Shown piece by piece: positions 61,094-64,000 of a stretch of 64,000 nt of DNA. A program made the position numbers and the translations under genes. Numbering within the stretch: the first letter of the stretch is position 1; each line of letters opens with the position of its first letter. Below the pieces are notes generated by a model. That model did not search any database. It saw only the letters and a list, made by a program, of their open reading frames with translations, and was not told where the DNA came from. The stretch spans positions 1-64,000 of the forward strand of contig CAZWBQ010000002.1 of NCBI GenBank assembly GCA_964632545.1, read 5' to 3'. Origin of the DNA: UBA7398 sp964632545 (GTDB lineage: Bacteria; Actinomycetota; Actinomycetes; Nanopelagicales; Nanopelagicaceae).

Positions 61094-62299
61094 ATGTCCG
61101 CCAATCAGAATGAAAAGTTAAACCCAGTAACGAAATCAATTATCAATGCACAGCTCTCACGTCGTGGCGTACTTGCTGGTGTTGGCGCAATCGGTGCGAG
61201 CGTGGCGCTCGCTTCATGCGGAACGGGTTCAAGCAGTACTGCGACTAAAACTGTTACAGATGTAAGCGATACTGAAAAAATTGTACGTTGGGCTAGCTGG
61301 CCGTATTACTTAGATTTCGATGAGGCTTCCAAGAAATATCCAACTCTTGAAGCCTTTGCAGCAAAGACCGGAATTACTCCAACATATAAAGAAGATATTG
61401 ACGATAACAATACTTTCTACGGAAAAGTACAAGGACAGTTAAAAATTGGTTCAGATATTGGTTATGACGTAGTAACTCCAACTGACTGGATGGTTGATCG
61501 TTGGATCCAACTTGGATACGCCGCAAAATTTGATGAAGCAAACATTCCAAATAAAACAAATATCCGTAAAATTCTTAATGATGTGGGCTATGACCAAGGT
61601 CGTCATTATTCGCTAACATGGCAATCTGGTTTTGCTGGCTTTGGTTGGAACACTGAAAAGATTAAAAAAGGCGTTCACACCCTCGATGATCTTTTTGCAA
61701 AAGAAAATAAGGGTCGGATTATGGTGCTCTCTGAGCTGCGCGACACCATGGGAATCATCATGCAATATCAAGGTGTGGATCCATCAGGTGCATTCACCGA
61801 AGATCAATACATGAACGCAATCGATTTCCTCAAAGGAAAAATTGCAGATGGCTTTATCCGACAAGTAAAAGGAAATGCATATACTGAAAGTCTGGTAAGC
61901 GGCGATGCAGTTGCGGTTATTGGTTGGTCTGGTGACTTGTTCGTACTTAAGACCGAAAACAAAGGTAAATTCGACTTCGCAATTCCAGAATCTGGTGGAA
62001 CCCTTTGGAGCGATAACGTACTTATTCCATCAACTTCAGCTCATAAAAAGAATGCAGAAGCGCTAATTAACTACTACTACGAACCAGCAGTTGCTGCTCA
62101 AGTTGCGGCATATGTTAATTACATCTGCCCGGTAGAAGCTGCGCAACCAGAGCTTGAGAAAATTGATCCGGCTCTTGCAGCGAGCCCATACATTTTCCCG
62201 GATGCCGCAACACTTGCAAAGGTAAAGGTATTCCGATCACTTACTGCCGATGAGAGCACTAAGTTCCAGACTGCTTTTGATGAAGCTACTGGTAACTAA
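61094..62299 (+). CDS. potD: Spermidine/putrescine-type ABC solute-binding lipoprotein
   Basis: A 401-residue binding protein of the PotD family. A twin-arginine motif LSRRGVLAG (21-29) is followed by a lipobox ALASC with lipidated Cys42, so it is a Tat-exported lipoprotein anchored outside the membrane. The mature domain begins with VRWASWPYYLDFDE and has PTDWMVDRW and YWTNDN-like ligand-site aromatic residues. potA follows after 6 bases. Exact polyamine preference is not certain. Confidence 0.88.
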   Translation: MSANQNEKLNPVTKSIINAQLSRRGVLAGVGAIGASVALASCGTGSSSTATKTVTDVSDTEKIVRWASWPYYLDFDEASKKYPTLEAFAAKTGITPTYKEDIDDNNTFYGKVQGQLKIGSDIGYDVVTPTDWMVDRWIQLGYAAKFDEANIPNKTNIRKILNDVGYDQGRHYSLTWQSGFAGFGWNTEKIKKGVHTLDDLFAKENKGRIMVLSELRDTMGIIMQYQGVDPSGAFTEDQYMNAIDFLKGKIADGFIRQVKGNAYTESLVSGDAVAVIGWSGDLFVLKTENKGKFDFAIPESGGTLWSDNVLIPSTSAHKKNAEALINYYYEPAVAAQVAAYVNYICPVEAAQPELEKIDPALAASPYIFPDAATLAKVKVFRSLTADESTKFQTAFDEATGN

Positions 62300-62305
62300 G
62301 TTCTA

Positions 62306-63436
62306 ATGTCGAACCCGAAAGTTTCGGACAGTAGGGGCGATTTACATCTAAATCGTTTAACAAAGCGGTTTGCTGATTTCATCGCAGTTGATGATCTTTC
62401 GTTGACGGTTCCACGGGGTTCTTTCTTCGCACTACTTGGCCCTTCTGGTTGTGGCAAAACTACGACGCTACGAATGATTGCCGGACTAGAAGAACCTACC
62501 CAAGGAATGATTGCAATTGGCGATACTGATATCACCACAGCTAAACCGTATCGTCGACCAGTAAATACCGTCTTTCAAAATTATGCGCTCTTTCCACACC
62601 TCACTATCTTCGAAAATATCGCATTCGGATTACGTCGTCGCGGTGTTAAGGATGTTAAGAAAGATGTAGATAACGTTTTGGAATTGGTAGAACTCGGACA
62701 TCTTGCAGAACGTAAACCAAATCAACTTTCTGGTGGACAGCAGCAACGTATTGCGGTCGCTCGAGCGATTGTAAATAAGCCAGAAGTATTGCTGCTCGAT
62801 GAACCACTAGGCGCACTTGATTTAAAACTTCGTCGCCAAATGCAGATTGAATTAAAGCGGATTCAGATGGAAGTTGGAATTACCTTCATTCACGTTACGC
62901 ACGACCAAGAAGAAGCGATGACCATGGCAGACACCATCGCTGTTATGAACCAAGGCAAAATTGAACAGTTAGGTTCGCCAGCAGAACTTTATGAGTCACC
63001 AAAAACTGCTTTCGTTGCTAACTTCCTTGGCCAATCAAACTTGATTAAAGGCAAAGTTAACTCAAGATCTGGCGACAGCGCCTCAGTGAAGATTCACGGC
63101 ATCGATATCGAAGTTCCAATATCTCGAATGTCATCGCACGGTGATTCTGTATTAATTGGTATACGTCCCGAGAAGCTCAATATCAATTCAAATAGTAAGA
63201 ATTCAATTGGCAACGGCACCGTTACCGATGCATCTTTTGTCGGCGTATCTACGCAATATTTAGTTAAGACATCGTGGGATGAAGAGTTAGTTGTTTTCGA
63301 ACAAAACGATGCCGGCGCTCCAGATATTAAAGTGGGGGATACCGTCTCACTCTCTTGGGAACCAGCTCATACATTCGCACTTGATGGCGATCAAGATCTC
63401 TCTGCTGGTGCAGATGTAGATCACGAGGCTGATTAA
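62306..63436 (+). CDS. potA: Spermidine/putrescine-type ABC ATPase
   Basis: A 376-residue ATPase. Walker A GPSGCGKTT (about 49-57), Q-loop FQNYALFP, signature LSGGQQQR, Walker B LLLDEPLGALD and the switch His in HVTHDQEEA are all present. The C-terminal about 140 residues form the TOBE regulatory domain of the PotA/MalK type. It is in the middle of the potD-potA-potB set. Confidence 0.93.
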   Translation: MSNPKVSDSRGDLHLNRLTKRFADFIAVDDLSLTVPRGSFFALLGPSGCGKTTTLRMIAGLEEPTQGMIAIGDTDITTAKPYRRPVNTVFQNYALFPHLTIFENIAFGLRRRGVKDVKKDVDNVLELVELGHLAERKPNQLSGGQQQRIAVARAIVNKPEVLLLDEPLGALDLKLRRQMQIELKRIQMEVGITFIHVTHDQEEAMTMADTIAVMNQGKIEQLGSPAELYESPKTAFVANFLGQSNLIKGKVNSRSGDSASVKIHGIDIEVPISRMSSHGDSVLIGIRPEKLNINSNSKNSIGNGTVTDASFVGVSTQYLVKTSWDEELVVFEQNDAGAPDIKVGDTVSLSWEPAHTFALDGDQDLSAGADVDHEAD

Positions 63437-63445
63437 GAAAAGCTA

Positions 63446-64000
63446 ATGGCATTTTTACATGCGACTGCACACGCAAGTGCGCCAGCTATCGATAATGCAG
63501 TAAAGAAGCGCTCACTAACACCTTACCTTTTACTTCTTCCAGGCATGGTCTGGTTATTGGGATTTTTTGTTTTACCAATTGCCACGCTAGCCAGCACTTC
63601 AACTATGACTCGCCCAGATGGTGCAGCTGTTGGTACCTATGTGCAATCACTTCGGTTTCAAAATTATCTTGATGCATTTAGCGCTAACAAAGATCAATTT
63701 TTTCGTTCATTTATTTATGCCGGAATTGCGACGCTTCTTGCACTAGCAATTGCTTATCCGCTCGCATACATGATTGCATTTAAAGCTGGAAAAATGCGCA
63801 GCTTCTTATTAGTTCTTGTAGTAGCACCATTTTTTACCTCTTTCTTGCTTAGAACTATTGCTTGGACTCAAATTCTGGGGGATGAAGGCCCGGTGGTTTC
63901 ATTCTTAAAAGCTCTGCCATTTTTCAGTAACGAAATTCGCTTAACTTCAACACCATTTGCAGTTGTCTCTGGTTTAACTTATAACTTTCTGCCATTCATG
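63446..64000 (+). CDS. potB: Spermidine/putrescine-type ABC permease, 3' end outside window
   Basis: An open frame of 185 codons from ATG 63446 running off the window edge. It begins MAFLHATAHASAPAID, then a first transmembrane helix (about 27-50), an extracellular loop, and further helices from about residue 90. The stretch FFTSFLLRTIAWTQIL is typical of PotB-type permeases. It starts 9 bases after potA. A second permease (potC) is expected beyond the window. Confidence 0.88.
   Translation, partial: MAFLHATAHASAPAIDNAVKKRSLTPYLLLLPGMVWLLGFFVLPIATLASTSTMTRPDGAAVGTYVQSLRFQNYLDAFSANKDQFFRSFIYAGIATLLALAIAYPLAYMIAFKAGKMRSFLLVLVVAPFFTSFLLRTIAWTQILGDEGPVVSFLKALPFFSNEIRLTSTPFAVVSGLTYNFLPFM

Noticed and set aside
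44427..64000. Horizontal acquisition of the catabolic region as a genomic island
   Set aside because: No insertion sequences, integrase, tRNA boundary or direct repeats are visible, and base and codon use look like the housekeeping part. Accessory content alone is not enough to claim transfer.
1..64000. CRISPR arrays, toxin-antitoxin pairs or defence systems
   Set aside because: No regularly spaced repeats and no recognisable defence or toxin genes were seen on either strand.

Overview
The window looks like a piece of a small, streamlined, moderately low-GC actinobacterial chromosome. The gene order clpP1-clpP2-clpX-valS-folC-DUF4233-ndk ... rne-rplU-rpmA-obg-proB-proA, the tandem clpP genes, the rpsB-tsf-pyrH-frr-cdsA-rlmN block next to xerC, and GatCAB are typical of Actinobacteria. 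AT-leaning codon use, overlapping start/stop codons, convergent genes with touching stop codons and almost no spacer DNA suggest a freshwater acI-type lineage (Candidatus Planktophila/Nanopelagicales). That placement is an inference from content and style, not a database result.

Layout. 1-73: 3' part of tRNA-Pro(UGG). 0.1-4.2 kb: protein quality control (tig, clpP1, clpP2, clpX). 4.2-8.9 kb: valS, folC, a small membrane protein, ndk. 9.0-14.7 kb: rod-shape machinery mreB, mreC, mreD, mrdA (PBP2), rodA. 14.9-19.3 kb: RNase E/G, L21, L27, a strong terminator and Obg GTPase. 19.3-25.0 kb: proline synthesis (proB, proA) and the transamidosome subunits gatC, gatA, gatB. 25.0-37.2 kb: branched-chain amino acids (ilvD; ilvB-ilvN-ilvC-serA-leuB-ilvE-cimA) interrupted by an opposite-strand ABC-F ATPase; the ilvB operon starts with a promoter, leader peptide and attenuator. 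37.3-39.1 kb: xerC and, convergent to it, glpX. 39.4-44.4 kb: rpsB, tsf, pyrH, frr, cdsA, rlmN.

From 44.4 kb the character changes to accessory catabolism. An IclR-type regulator is divergent from an operon running from 45.3 to 59.5 kb: a crotonyl-CoA carboxylase/reductase-family enzyme, an Opp/Dpp-type solute-binding protein, an enolase-superfamily protein, a beta-hydroxyacid dehydrogenase, a semialdehyde dehydrogenase, an NDP-forming acyl-CoA synthetase, an enoyl-CoA hydratase, a zinc alcohol dehydrogenase, two ABC permeases and a fused double ABC ATPase. It reads as one uptake-and-degradation system for an unidentified small organic compound routed through CoA thioesters. From 59.6 kb to the window end there is a polyamine module: an aminobutyraldehyde-type dehydrogenase, a PotD-like lipoprotein, PotA, and the start of PotB.

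The items most worth a second look are: the enolase-superfamily protein of the catabolic operon, which by spacing against mandelate racemase lacks one metal-ligand Asp and the Asp of the Asp-His dyad; the catabolic operon as an unassigned pathway; an 11-bp inverted repeat that would bury the pyrH ribosome-binding site; a folded rpsB leader with a UUCG hairpin; an ilvB attenuator whose antiterminator may be a loop/U-tract pairing; and a recurrent -10-to-start spacing that predicts leaderless mRNAs. All gaps between genes are shorter than 300 bases; the largest are the rpsB leader (278 bases), the ilvB leader (250) and the rne leader (210).
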